From assembly GCF_009928445.1 (NCBI RefSeq), contig NZ_JAABNO010000003.1, forward strand, positions 124,001-188,000: a stretch of DNA of 64,000 nucleotides. Reading direction: 5' to 3'. Shown piece by piece: positions 53,337 through 62,571 of the stretch. Made by a program: the position numbers and the translations under genes. The DNA comes from Clostridium sp. C8-1-8 (GTDB lineage Bacteria; Bacillota; Clostridia; Clostridiales; Clostridiaceae). Under the pieces are notes generated by a model. The model saw only the letters and a list, made by a program, of their open reading frames with translations, searched no databases and was not told the DNA's origin. Numbering within the stretch: the first letter of the stretch is position 1; every line of letters begins with the position of its first letter.

Positions 53337-53381
53337 AAAAGCAAGTGCACTCAAGCTTTATACTTAAGTGCACTTGCTTTT
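53337..53381. terminator. Bidirectional terminator
   Basis: Arms AAAAGCAAGTGCACT(C)AAG and CTT(A)AGTGCACTTGCTTTT, about 18 bp with one mismatch, loop of 7. Serves the plus-strand pair ending 53269 and the minus-strand GNAT gene ending 53426. Confidence 0.88.
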
Positions 53382-53425
53382 ATATTATTGATTATTCTAT
53401 TTTATTGTCAGCTTAATATCATTAA

Positions 53426-54280
53426 CTATAGTTTATAATCCATATTAATCTGCCCTGGTTCTCCATTATATTCATAATTTAAAGCTTTATATAAGTTAAT
53501 AGCCCTATGATTTTCTGCATCACAAGCTAAGAAGCTTCTTTTTGCTTTACTTTCTTGTCCCCATATTATAGCTGAATATATTAACTTACGGCCAATTCCC
53601 CTCGATTGATATTTAGGTTCAACTGCAAGCTCTCTTATCCAAAGAATTATTCCTTTTTCACTGTCAAAACCGTATAATATACCAAAACAAATACCTACTA
53701 TGTGGTTGTCCTCTTCAGCTATAAATAATTTGGAGTTTTCCATACTACTCCATTCCTTTATAGTCTCCTCTGACTGCCCAGTAAATCCCCTAGAACAACC
53801 AGCACAACTCTTAGTTACTGCTGAAATTTCAACTATATCCTCTAAATTCTCAAAACTTCTAACCTTAATGTTATCATTTACTTGCAAATTTAAAGCGGAT
53901 AAATCTTTATTCCAGTAGTCTACCCATTCAGATACAGTGCTAAAACCAAAGCTCTCCATATCTTTTACAAATTCAGCTGGGACAAATTCTATATATATTC
54001 TCTCTGCTTCAGCTTCCTTTTCTCTAATATAATTTATTGTCTGCTCTAACCCCTCAAAATAGCTTTCTTTAGTATTTGAAGCCCAAAAAACCTGAAAGTT
54101 ATTTTTGGATTTTATATAAGTTCCTATTTCTTTATCTGTATCCAAACTAATGTATAAGAATAAGCTATTTTCAGTATCAATACATAACTTGGCAGTTTCA
54201 ATATCTTCTTCCTCAACATACATTAAGGAGCTAAACTTAAAAGCTTCTGCCTTCTTCATTACATTTTTTATATTTAACAT
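53426..54280 (-). CDS. GNAT family N-acetyltransferase, two-domain
   Basis: 284 residues. The C-terminal GNAT domain has motif A as IRELAVEPKYQSRGIGRKLIYSAI and motif B as CDAENHRAINLYKALNYEYNG; the N-terminal 130 residues look like a degenerate GNAT or substrate-recognition domain. The cysteines in SCAGCSRG may be a metal site or substrate site. An overlapping upstream ORF (54237-54356) with a strong ribosome site lies at its start. Confidence 0.82.
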   Translation of the reverse strand: MLNIKNVMKKAEAFKFSSLMYVEEEDIETAKLCIDTENSLFLYISLDTDKEIGTYIKSKNNFQVFWASNTKESYFEGLEQTINYIREKEAEAERIYIEFVPAEFVKDMESFGFSTVSEWVDYWNKDLSALNLQVNDNIKVRSFENLEDIVEISAVTKSCAGCSRGFTGQSEETIKEWSSMENSKLFIAEEDNHIVGICFGILYGFDSEKGIILWIRELAVEPKYQSRGIGRKLIYSAIIWGQESKAKRSFLACDAENHRAINLYKALNYEYNGEPGQINMDYKL

Positions 54281-54356
54281 ATTTACACCTCAAGATTTCA
54301 TCGTAATTTTTAATTAATCCTACATAATTAGCTTCCAACGCTTTATTATTGCACAT
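54237..54356 (-). CDS. Candidate 39-residue upstream ORF overlapping the GNAT start
   Basis: ATG 54356 has AAGGAG 10 bases upstream. The peptide begins MCNNKALEANYVGL, continues in another frame past the GNAT start, and stops at TAA 54239-54237. Its ribosomes could carry over into GNAT translation or compete with it. Coding potential is not proved. Confidence 0.35.
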   Translation of the reverse strand: MCNNKALEANYVGLIKNYDEILRCKYVKYKKCNEEGRSF

Positions 54357-54708
54357 GCTACACCATCTCCTTATTATAAATACAACAACTGCTAAAGCAC
54401 ATAATATAAATTAAACAGCTATTCCTATGATACTTTAACTCATATGGTATTTTTTATAATCATTTAATTTAAATAATATTATTAAATAATTATAGTCACC
54501 CGCCTTCCATATAAACACTATTATTGAATATTATAACATAAACCAAATAATAATAGCCCACTTATTAGTATTACGTAATTTTAACTCTGTGAATTATTAA
54601 AAGAGTTATTAACCTAAAGATTATCTCTTTATATTTGAGGTCTTTGGAGATTTGGAGTCATCTATAAATTAATAGTTTGGTTAGTAAATATATATCCTAA
54701 AAAACTAA
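54357..54708. other. Intergenic region upstream of the GNAT gene
   Basis: AT-rich, presumed promoter of the GNAT gene. No ORF or repeat of interest. Confidence 0.4.
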
Positions 54709-54741
54709 AAAGTGCTGATACCAAGTATATATCAGCACTTT
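54709..54741 (-). terminator. Terminator of the gene at 54788
   Basis: Arms AAAGTGCTGATA and TATCAGCACTTT (12 bp, 9-base loop), T-rich flank on the minus strand. Confidence 0.82.
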
Positions 54742-54787
54742 CTATAACCATATTGTACAATTTATATAATAAATCAATTGCTAGATG

Positions 54788-55378
54788 TTATTGAACTACG
54801 CTACTTTTCTTAAGGCTGATAAGGGTACCACAGTCTTTATCATCATTGTTATTCGAGCATATTCCATACCATAAATCATTAGGATAATCTTTCTTAATAA
54901 CTCTCTTCTCATAGGTTTTCGGTGATTTTATAAACTTCTCTGGATTTGAATAGGTGTCATACACAGTCATTTCTATACTTTGCCCATTAAACTCTAAGTC
55001 ATATAATTTATTAACCCAAACTTTCCCACCATCATAAGCATACTTAACTATTCTAATCTTATCTCTTTTTAATTTTTCAACGTTCTCGATAAATTGATCA
55101 AGTTTCATAATATTATAAGTTAGAGTATCTTGACTTTTGCCTGGATACTCTACATCAGCTGGAAGTTCTACAACATACCCATTACTTATTGCTTTACTAT
55201 AGGTTAAAGTGCTATTGTTCAGCTGTTCCTTCTCTTCTGTAATAACTTTACTTTCCATACTTTCAAATAGCTTAATAACACCTAGAGCACCAGAACTCAT
55301 ATTAATCTTTCGTTCAAATATTTCCAGTGTACTTCCTAAAGATACTGCTAATAAAGATGCTATAACTATAGACTTCAT
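54788..55378 (-). CDS. Secreted protein of unknown function
   Basis: 196 residues with a signal-like N-terminus (KSIVIASLLAVSLGSTLEIF). The mature part is acidic and beta-rich (SKAISNGYVVELPADVEYPG, then RIVKYAYDGGKVWVNKLYD), with CSNNNDDKDCGTL near the end suggesting a disulphide. No family recognised. Monocistronic; start follows AGGAGGG. Confidence 0.6.
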   Translation of the reverse strand: MKSIVIASLLAVSLGSTLEIFERKINMSSGALGVIKLFESMESKVITEEKEQLNNSTLTYSKAISNGYVVELPADVEYPGKSQDTLTYNIMKLDQFIENVEKLKRDKIRIVKYAYDGGKVWVNKLYDLEFNGQSIEMTVYDTYSNPEKFIKSPKTYEKRVIKKDYPNDLWYGICSNNNDDKDCGTLISLKKSSVVQ

Positions 55379-55642
55379 CTTTTGTAACCCTCCTCTGACC
55401 TACGTTAGTTAAAAAATATAGTATCCTTTTTTATTTCTTTTATGCACGTTTTACAAATAAACATCTATAAAAGTATTTGATAGCACCTTCTTTAGTACAA
55501 CTTTCATCCACTATTTTTTAAGCACCTAAACTCTTACAATGAGTATTAGTTATCTAAACTATTAAGTTATTCATTCCTAAAGTTCATGATATACCATTTT
55601 TCAATATTCATAACTTTAGCTTTCTTAATGGTGTATAGCATC

Positions 55643-56827
55643 TTACTTTGCAATTATATCCATAACATCTCTTCTCATACTTTTAGGAATTTCTTTAGTA
55701 GGCTTACCTATTCTAAATAACATCTGCAGGGTCTCACCTGGAAATGCAAATTCTTTATGAACCTCTACATATTGATCTTTCATCTCAGGATATTCTTCTA
55801 TTACCTGACTTAAAGGCTGCATAGCAAGTCCCAAAGAATGTGCTGTTAACACCAATCTACTATAGACCATACCACTCTTTACCTGCTCAATTCGTGAATT
55901 GCCTTTCGTAGCTACTATTCCATAACAAGGAGTATTTTCAATAGAATTCTTTGTTGAACTAATGTACATATCTTTAGAAGCTTTTTCACTGTTAAGTGAA
56001 GGTATTAAGTTTATAGCACCTTCTAGCAAATACATTTTTAATCCTGATATATCTTGTCCCTCAAAGGAATAACCGTATCTAAACTTATTTTTTGTGTATT
56101 CATTTGATCTGAATACATTGGCTGACTCTACATTCATCCTATGTATGCCAGCTTCTATTTCCGCTCCCTTCATAGCTAGGGAACCTAATTTTTTCAAATC
56201 TTGCTCACCATCTAATATTCTTATATCTATATTATCTTCAGATAAGAGTTTTAATGTAGATATTTGCTCCTCAGTAAGTTTCGTTTTTTCATATGCCTCC
56301 CTATTGGTATCTGGATAAAACATATAATTATATAAATGTTCGCTTTCCTCAGTTTTAGATAGGTTTATCTTGGCTACTGGCTTACTATTCATACTATTAA
56401 TTAAGTCTTTATCGTCATATTCCCCTTTTGGGAAAAGCTCTATATTCACGTCATATCCGAATTTATTACCTGCTACAATTAAGTATTCTAAAAAGGTCCC
56501 CTGAGTAATCATAGTCTGTCTTGCCAAAGGATCTACTTCTAGATTCAACAAATGGCTGTCTGCGTATAGATAGAAGCTATTCTTGTCATCATCAAGCTTT
56601 ATCTTCCACGGCTGCATATTATGTCCACTGGCCGCTAAAATACCATTAGATATTATTTTCACTCTTATATCCTTATAATTCTCAGAATAATTTTTGTTCC
56701 ATGGCTGAAGATACTTGGACTTAAAAAAACATCCACTAGCTATTACTACAGAAACCACTGCAGCTAGTAATATAGTTAAAGTCACTGAAAATATTATTAT
56801 CAATTTTCTTCTCCCCTTATATTTCAT
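55643..56827 (-). CDS. Membrane-anchored Acg-like nitroreductase-family protein
   Basis: 394 residues: one N-terminal span (KLIIIFSVTLTILLAAVVSVVIASG, 8-32), then an Acg/nitroreductase domain: GILAASGHNMQPWKIKL (the NxQPW FMN contact), ARQTMITQGTFLEYLIVAG, DTNREAYEKTKL, and AHSLGLAMQPLSQVIEEYPE. Acg proteins are divergent flavin-binding nitroreductases; some act in FMN storage or oxidative defence. It lies 15 bases after a TetR gene, its likely regulator. ATG after AGGAGG. Confidence 0.82.
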   Translation of the reverse strand: MKYKGRRKLIIIFSVTLTILLAAVVSVVIASGCFFKSKYLQPWNKNYSENYKDIRVKIISNGILAASGHNMQPWKIKLDDDKNSFYLYADSHLLNLEVDPLARQTMITQGTFLEYLIVAGNKFGYDVNIELFPKGEYDDKDLINSMNSKPVAKINLSKTEESEHLYNYMFYPDTNREAYEKTKLTEEQISTLKLLSEDNIDIRILDGEQDLKKLGSLAMKGAEIEAGIHRMNVESANVFRSNEYTKNKFRYGYSFEGQDISGLKMYLLEGAINLIPSLNSEKASKDMYISSTKNSIENTPCYGIVATKGNSRIEQVKSGMVYSRLVLTAHSLGLAMQPLSQVIEEYPEMKDQYVEVHKEFAFPGETLQMLFRIGKPTKEIPKSMRRDVMDIIAK

Positions 56828-56842
56828 AAGATAACTTTCCTC

Positions 56843-57487
56843 CTACTTTTCTATAGTTTTTGTAAGCATCTTAAAAGCTACTTCTAATAATTCATCTTCA
56901 TTCTTATGATGTACCTCTGCTATATAGTTTTTCTTTTTCTTTAAGGTAGTAAATATTCCAAGAGTAAATGACCATAACAATATTGCTGTACTCTTTATAT
57001 CTATATCCTCTCGTATCATATTTTCTCTAATGCCCTGCTGCAAAAAGTCACAAAGATATTGAAAAATTCTCTCCCCAAGTTCATAACACTGTTCTCTTGA
57101 CTTATCTGGTACTCCACTTGAAAAATCTAGTTCTCCATTTTCATAGTTCATTATTGCATAAAAGTAATTTGGATTATTCTTACTAAAGTTATAGAAAACT
57201 TCACCTAATTTTCTTATTTTAGCAATCCCATTATCCTTAGAATTGCTAACATATTCACCAATCATTGTAATTAAAAGTTTATAACCTCTTATCATTATTT
57301 CAAAATATATCTGCTCCTTACTATTAAAATACACATAGATAGTTCTCTTGCTAAACTCTGCAGTTTTAGCTACATCATCCATAGTGGCCAGATCATAGCC
57401 CTTAGAAAAGAACACCTTCTCTGCAGCATCTACAATGTCATTTCGCCTAATTTCTTTTTCCTTTTCCTTACGCTCACTTACTCCCAT
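56843..57487 (-). CDS. TetR-family regulator
   Basis: 214 residues with an N-terminal HTH (IVDAAEKVFFSKGYDLATMDDVAKTAEFSKRTIYVYFNSKEQIYFEI). The C-terminal helices are variable. It is the first gene of a two-gene operon with the Acg-like reductase, which it presumably controls. A 9-bp-arm palindrome at 57514-57534 lies just upstream. Basic N-terminal tail ERKEKEKEIRR. Confidence 0.92.
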   Translation of the reverse strand: MGVSERKEKEKEIRRNDIVDAAEKVFFSKGYDLATMDDVAKTAEFSKRTIYVYFNSKEQIYFEIMIRGYKLLITMIGEYVSNSKDNGIAKIRKLGEVFYNFSKNNPNYFYAIMNYENGELDFSSGVPDKSREQCYELGERIFQYLCDFLQQGIRENMIREDIDIKSTAILLWSFTLGIFTTLKKKKNYIAEVHHKNEDELLEVAFKMLTKTIEK

Positions 57488-57513
57488 CTCTTATACCTAC
57501 TTCTATATAAATT

Positions 57514-57534
57514 AAGTAAACTATCAGTTTACTT
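57514..57534. promoter_or_regulatory. Operator-like palindrome upstream of tetR
   Basis: AAGTAAACT and AGTTTACTT with a 3-base centre ATC, 27 bases before the TetR start. Likely autoregulatory site. Confidence 0.6.
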
Positions 57535-57737
57535 AGTTACATTTTAGTATACATATAAATTAAATTCAATAATTCACCAATATTAATATGTTAAACTTTA
57601 TTAACATAAATTTACTTTTAAGCTTAGAAAGACTTAGTACCGATAATAGTTTTATATACCTTCATGCTGGTTTATCTATAAAAAATCTATATCTCCATAA
57701 GAACATGAAAGTTTCTCCCAATAGGCCTTCTTTTGTA

Positions 57738-57781
57738 CATCTGCCATTTCGAATGCATACGAGGAAAACATGGCTGGCGAC
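57738..57781. repeat. Dispersed imperfect palindromic repeat, family 1, copy C
   Basis: CATCTGCCATTTCG, AATGCATACGAGGAAAACAT and GGCTGGCGACA. This copy is the most palindromic: GCCATTTTCG-like arm against CGAGGAAAACATGGC around AATGCATA. It matches copies A and B. Confidence 0.6.
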
Positions 57782-57880
57782 ATATTTTATCTTTTTTATT
57801 CTTTATACAATATGCATTTAAGCCATCTACGCATAGTTATACAAAGCTTTATCTAAAATACAATTTCATAAAGAATAAAA

Positions 57881-57907
57881 TAAGGGAACCTTTTAAAAGT
57901 TCCCTTA
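57881..57907 (-). terminator. Terminator of the DUF1697 gene
   Basis: Arms TAAGGGAAC and GTTCCCTTA (9 bp) with a 9-base loop and A/T-rich flanks. Confidence 0.75.
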
Positions 57908-57978
57908 AAATTTTCATATTATCCACTTATCCTTCTACTATCTAAAAAACTAATTTTAGTACAGCGAAATTTCATATT

Positions 57979-58533
57979 CTATATCTCATCAACTAAAGAA
58001 AGTAGCTTGCTTAAAGTTTTCCAATTTCTAACCGTATCTGTGACCTTAAGTTTAGCAAGGTTAGTAGCCAATTTTGAATTTCTTATGCTTTTTCCAAATA
58101 AAAGATATACTTCTCTACCTATTACTTCATATTTATCATGCTCATTTTTATAAGCTTCTAACAATTTTATATTTTCTTCTAAAGGACTCTCGTGCATTAA
58201 AGACACATAAAGACTTTCTCCTTCTGAAGTACTTTCAGCCTTTTTTATATCTTCTTCGGAAAAAGGAAGATTTTTAATTATATTATTTAACTCTTCAGAA
58301 GATCTCAAAATCATCTTTGTAGAAAAATCAAACCGTTTCTCAAAATTACTTTCAAGCTGTTCTTTAATCTCATTTTCATCAAGATCAGATTTAAAGATCA
58401 CATTACCACTTTGTATATAAGTCTTCACACTAGTAAAACCCAAGCTTTCGAAAAACTCCTTAAGCTCAGACATCTTTATCCTATTTTTTGTACCAACATT
58501 AATCCCTCTTAGTAAAGCTATGTAAACTCTCAT
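57979..58533 (-). CDS. DUF1697 family protein
   Basis: 184 residues matching DUF1697: YIALLRGINVGTKNRIKMSELKEFFESLGF, KTYIQSGNVIFKS, and the ending KLKVTDTVRNWKTLSKLLSL (family end motif TxRNWxTxxKL). Function is unknown. Lone gene; terminator at 57881. Confidence 0.93.
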   Translation of the reverse strand: MRVYIALLRGINVGTKNRIKMSELKEFFESLGFTSVKTYIQSGNVIFKSDLDENEIKEQLESNFEKRFDFSTKMILRSSEELNNIIKNLPFSEEDIKKAESTSEGESLYVSLMHESPLEENIKLLEAYKNEHDKYEVIGREVYLLFGKSIRNSKLATNLAKLKVTDTVRNWKTLSKLLSLVDEI

Positions 58534-58874
58534 AAGTTATCTCCTATTTTATTTTTATTATTTTAATCTATATAGAACTTAGAATTATGTACTTTAAATA
58601 AAATTTCTATGGTTTGCATATTAATCGAAATTAGTATATATGAATGTATTTAAAAAATGTTGCTGGTTGTTTTTATATTTACTACAATAGATAATATCAT
58701 TAGTGATACCCATATCTAATAATCTTATATTAACTAATGGCTCTGTTAAAGTACCGTATTGAAACTAAACATAGCCTAAATAACAAACTTTATCAATATA
58801 AAAAATCCTACCAACATTTATCTAATACATAGCCATAGGTATTATCTATATTAAACAAAACTAATATATAACTT
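58534..58874. other. Intergenic region upstream of DUF1697
   Basis: AT-rich; no ORF, hairpin or known site recognised. Confidence 0.4.
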
Positions 58875-59777
58875 CTATTTGTATTTTTTATACAGCTTAA
58901 TACTTATTATAAGTATTCCGGCAATAAGTACTAAGGTAGTAATAAAACCTCCTTCTGGCCCAAAATCTCCCCCATTAAAGAAACTAGCTGAAGTGTTTTT
59001 CAATAAAACACAGCTTTCACCATAATTAGAAAACCCACTTACAGGAAATCCAAATATATTTCCTAGAGTTAGATTCCACATAAAATGCAAGCCCATAACT
59101 GTCCATATTCCGTTACAATATATAGCAATAATTGCAAAAAAAGCTCCTGATAAAATTAAATTACTAAAGGATAGCAAAGTAACTCCTGTAGTAAATAGAT
59201 GTAGTATACCAAAGACAACCGAAGTTATTAAGATAGCTGTAAATGGTGTTTTTCTGTATCCAAGCTTAGGAATGAGCCATCCCCTGATAGCAATCTCTTC
59301 TGCAGCACTTTGTATCATCCAAGAAACTACTATAGGAATAAATGATAAAAGCGAGAACCCTTGACTACCACCTATAAAAGTTACTAGCTTGAACAAAAAC
59401 AAATTAATAGTTATTAAGCAAATAGCTAAAAATCCTATAATCATTCCATTTATATAGCTTTTTATAGGAGCATCAGATTTAAATCCCAATGTTTTAATTT
59501 CTCTTTTTTCAAAGAACTTCACCCATATAAAAAATACAAATATCTGTACTCCACATACTAAAATTTTTCTATAGCTTTCAATTAAGTTTCTTTCTACATT
59601 TAATTTGTTAATAACAAAACTAGAAAAGCCTTCGTATAAAACTCTACCTAAAAATAATCCTGTTAGCCATAGGATGAAATAAAGCAAGACAATTGTTACA
59701 ATATTAAGTTTAATTCTATCCTTAGCTGCATCTGAGAAAAAGGTACTCTGCTTTAACTTATAATCTAAACTATCCAT
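58875..59777 (-). CDS. CPBP-family intramembrane metalloprotease
   Basis: 300 residues with eight spans. The motifs are EEIAIRGWL (E160, E161, R165), FGILHLFTTG (H193) and GLHFMWN (H231), the metal and catalytic residues of the CAAX/Abi family. It cleaves a membrane-bound substrate, often linked to bacteriocin self-protection or prenyl-protein processing. No bacteriocin genes are nearby. Start ATG after GAGG. Confidence 0.92.
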   Translation of the reverse strand: MDSLDYKLKQSTFFSDAAKDRIKLNIVTIVLLYFILWLTGLFLGRVLYEGFSSFVINKLNVERNLIESYRKILVCGVQIFVFFIWVKFFEKREIKTLGFKSDAPIKSYINGMIIGFLAICLITINLFLFKLVTFIGGSQGFSLLSFIPIVVSWMIQSAAEEIAIRGWLIPKLGYRKTPFTAILITSVVFGILHLFTTGVTLLSFSNLILSGAFFAIIAIYCNGIWTVMGLHFMWNLTLGNIFGFPVSGFSNYGESCVLLKNTSASFFNGGDFGPEGGFITTLVLIAGILIISIKLYKKYK

Positions 59778-59934
59778 AATTACCTCATAATCTAATAAAC
59801 AATTAAGCTAACAACTTGTAAGTAATGTTTATATTGAAATTATATTACAATTTCTTGACACAAACGGTATTATATTAAAGCTAAAAATAATTAATACTAT
59901 TATAACTAACTTCTTAGCATAATTCATAACATAT

Positions 59935-59978
59935 AAAAAACACCTCTACTAACAATTTCTATATAGAGGTGCTTTTTT
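59935..59978 (-). terminator. Terminator upstream of the CPBP gene
   Basis: Arms AAAACACCTCTA and TAGAGGTGCTTTT (one mismatch) with T-runs. It can end the small membrane-protein gene at 60155. Confidence 0.75.
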
Positions 59979-60154
59979 ACTATTCATAATAATAAACTTA
60001 GACAATCATTTAAGTAAATATCACTTTAACCTAAAAGCAGCCTGAAAACTCACAAAGATTTTTACAATTGACTTCGCAAAAAAAATTGGTCAGTTGTTCG
60101 TATAAATACAATTATGTTTCCAGTTTTACTTGAACCTTATATGTTTATGTAGCT

Positions 60155-60280
60155 CTATGAGTTATTTTTAATATATATTTTTAGAGCCTTTATAAGTAAA
60201 AGCATCGTGTATATGCTTATCCCAACAACTGCAAGAATTATCACTAGATAAACAAATTCGAATATACCTACAAACATCAT
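60155..60280 (-). CDS. Small membrane protein, 41 residues
   Basis: ATG 60280 follows GGGGGGA with 6-7 bases. One hydrophobic helix (FVYLVIILAVVGISIYTMLLL) and a basic end KALKIYIKNNS. The unit has a strong ribosome site and a terminator 180 bases on. No family can be assigned; short hydrophobic peptides of this kind include small regulators and type I toxins. Confidence 0.6.
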   Translation of the reverse strand: MMFVGIFEFVYLVIILAVVGISIYTMLLLIKALKIYIKNNS

Positions 60281-60661
60281 TTTGTAGTCCCCCCTTACCC
60301 CCATAATAAGCCAATAGGTATTGTTGACTTATGGTAATTATACCATTATGTTGTAACTTATTCTAACAATTAATTTAGTTTTGTTCTCCAAATTATTTGT
60401 CTACTGTGTAGTCGAAAGAATTCATTAGAAATGAGGTAGCCTTCTTGCTTACTTCTGCTTTAGGACAAAGAATATCACCCCCATGATAGCAACTATACTA
60501 AGGTCTATATGATTATCTTCCCTATAATTATGGAAATTAAACAAATAATTGTTATTGAGCTAGTCCACTTTATACTCAAATTATTTTAAATAGTCTATAC
60601 ACATAAAGTTTATATAAACTATACATCAGTTCTTCAATATATTTAAACATGTAGCATTTTC
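60281..60661. other. Intergenic region with remnants of short ORFs
   Basis: Holds the upstream region of the small membrane gene. A hydrophobic frame (IVAIMGVIFFVLKQK) on the minus strand at about 60459-60510 lacks a start with a ribosome site. The end of the VanZ gene lies at 60662. Confidence 0.4.
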
Positions 60662-61234
60662 TTAGGCCACTTCTTCTTCCTTTATCTGTATAACTCTTTT
60701 TACGATAAATTTATAGAAGAAAAAACCAATTGCTGCTCCCAAAGTGTTTAAAATAATATCATCTATGTCGAATGATCTTGCATTGCCAAGAAACGCTGAA
60801 AGATATTGAAGAACCTCTATTGATAAAGCTACCATAAAGCCAAGTAAGACCGTTGCCTTAAAGCTTCTAAATCCTTTAAATGTCAAGGGCACAATTACTG
60901 CTAAGGGTATTAAAAGCAATAGATTGCCAAATATATTAACAAGCCAAAATTTAATCATGAAAACTTTCATATTTTGTGGAATATTACTTATATCCTTCAA
61001 CGTATTAAATACAGGGATTAAATTAGCTTCTGGGCTCTTTGATCCATAAAAATTAAATGGTAATAACGTCACTGATACTAGAGCCATCATATAAATAGAA
61101 AGTAATATAATTAGAAATTCTCTAATGTATATAAACTTTCTATTATCTATTTTAAACTTTATCCATCTTATTATCTCAATTACTATTAGTAGTGGTATTC
61201 CTATAGCAAAAGCAGTTATTCTATCAAACATCAT
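60662..61234 (-). CDS. VanZ-like family protein
   Basis: About 190 residues from ATG 61234, as GGAGG lies 8 bases before it (the frame reaches 61249). Five spans. LPFNFYGSKSPEANLIPVFNTL, FWLVNIFGNLLLLIPLAVIVP, ALSIEVLQYLSAFLGNARSFDIDDIILNTLGAAIGF are the VanZ family signature. VanZ of Enterococcus lowers teicoplanin binding; other members are uncharacterised. Lone gene. Confidence 0.92.
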   Translation of the reverse strand: MMFDRITAFAIGIPLLIVIEIIRWIKFKIDNRKFIYIREFLIILLSIYMMALVSVTLLPFNFYGSKSPEANLIPVFNTLKDISNIPQNMKVFMIKFWLVNIFGNLLLLIPLAVIVPLTFKGFRSFKATVLLGFMVALSIEVLQYLSAFLGNARSFDIDDIILNTLGAAIGFFFYKFIVKRVIQIKEEEVA

Positions 61235-61403
61235 GTATTTAACCTCCATTGCATGATCACATATTTTATATACATCATTTTAAGTTAACTAAACTTTATT
61301 TCTATTTTCTTTTTACTAATCCCTCCTTTTATTAATTTAGTTAAATATAAACTTTAAAAACTTCTTATATTTATTATAATGATTATAATTCACACACTTA
61401 CAT

Positions 61404-61480
61404 GTACTGCTTTAGAGATCTATTTTCATAGTTCCTTCACCCACTAAAAAGCAATTTCGCGAACATAAGTTTTTTTATTG
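61404..61480. repeat. Possible dispersed repeat, family 2, copy 4
   Basis: Starts GTACTGCTTTAGAGATCTAT and continues with AATTTCGCGAACATAAGTTTT, in the same order as in copy 1 (11114) but with a four-base gap and more changes. Tentative. Confidence 0.3.
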
Positions 61481-61551
61481 AGCATAACTCTATATAATAA
61501 TTAACCAAATCATTATAATGCTAATAATTAGACTTTTTCATTGATTCCTCA

Positions 61552-62403
61552 TCAATGAAAATTACTCTTACTGTTATAATAATCAGGCCACAACTCTTTA
61601 AGCTTAGATATTATGAACTTACCAGCTATCAAGTAATACCCCTCATGATGTCTCCTCACAAACCAATCGAGTCTGCTTGTACACCAAGTTGCATCTCCAC
61701 GATCAAAAGGGAAAAATCCATCTATACATAAATCCATAATAAAAGATTCATAAATACCATCGTAGTCCAATTGATATATTCTAGTAACTTTGTTGTTAAT
61801 TATTTTTATTAATTTCCTAATATTAACATGCTCTTCAAAAATTTCTTTCTTAATACTAACAAATAAGTCCGGATTATTAGCTTCATAAAAACGATGAACT
61901 CTCTCTTCAACCTCAATTTTTATATTTTCAGCTCTTTTTCTATCTAATATCTTGCGATAATATAACTGAGGCACATCTACTAAATCTTCTTCGTATATAT
62001 TAGAAAAATAACTAAAAAAACTATTTTTTTCATTATCACAAATTATATTAACTTTAGCTTTGTCAACACCTGAAAACCCCAATCTTCTATCTATTTTTGC
62101 TTTACTACTTAGTTCAATGACTATATTTTTAATCTCTTTTAAATCATGTAGACTATTTAATTCTATACTCTCAATTCTCTGTAGTATAACCTTTAGTATC
62201 TCTGCTTTTATAGTCCAAAATGGATTTTTCTCATTATATTGCATATATAACTGCCGTATACTTTCACAATTCCAAGTATTAATTACTTTATAAAGCTCAC
62301 AAGCTTTCTTATCTATAGTATCAATGCCCTTCCTATAGCTTTTTAAGATATCAATTATATATAATCTACATAAGTTATGGAAGGCTACAACATTACTATT
62401 CAT
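61552..62403 (-). CDS. Protein of unknown function
   Basis: About 283 residues from ATG 62403, as GGAGAGG lies 8-9 bases upstream (the frame begins at GTG 62421). Soluble, mostly helical, Lys/Glu-rich. The C-terminal part WCTSRLDWFVRRHHEGYYLIAGKFIISKLKELWPDYY is rich in aromatics and basic residues, with FFPFDRGDATWCTSRLDWF perhaps the functional core. I recognise no family. The end overlaps an 11-bp hairpin (61535-61561). Confidence 0.55.
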   Translation of the reverse strand: MNSNVVAFHNLCRLYIIDILKSYRKGIDTIDKKACELYKVINTWNCESIRQLYMQYNEKNPFWTIKAEILKVILQRIESIELNSLHDLKEIKNIVIELSSKAKIDRRLGFSGVDKAKVNIICDNEKNSFFSYFSNIYEEDLVDVPQLYYRKILDRKRAENIKIEVEERVHRFYEANNPDLFVSIKKEIFEEHVNIRKLIKIINNKVTRIYQLDYDGIYESFIMDLCIDGFFPFDRGDATWCTSRLDWFVRRHHEGYYLIAGKFIISKLKELWPDYYNSKSNFH

Positions 62404-62480
62404 GCAATTATTCCTCTCCACTTAAAATTATTTATGAACAGCTTTTCGTATATTGTATTTATCATATTACTATGATATAT

Positions 62481-62498
62481 TAACTAAGTAGTTAGTTA
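62481..62498. promoter_or_regulatory. TetR operator 1 (upstream of tetR)
   Basis: TAACTAA-GTAG-TTAGTTA, perfect 7-bp arms. First of four identical-arm sites in 1 kb (63293, 63398, 63459). It lies 74 bases upstream of the regulator gene. Confidence 0.85.
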
Positions 62499-62571
62499 GT
62501 ATATATTTAGGACATCGGTAACGATATATAGGTATATTATACCAATTAATTGCAAAATATAAAATTAGTTT

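Noticed and set aside
60414..60510. Hydrophobic short ORF ending IVAIMGVIFFVLKQK
   Set aside because: No start codon with a ribosome site; noted only as a possible remnant.
61535..61561. Hairpin TTTTCATTGAT/ATCAATGAAAA as a terminator
   Set aside because: It overlaps the stop codon of the 61552 gene and has no T-run on the minus strand.
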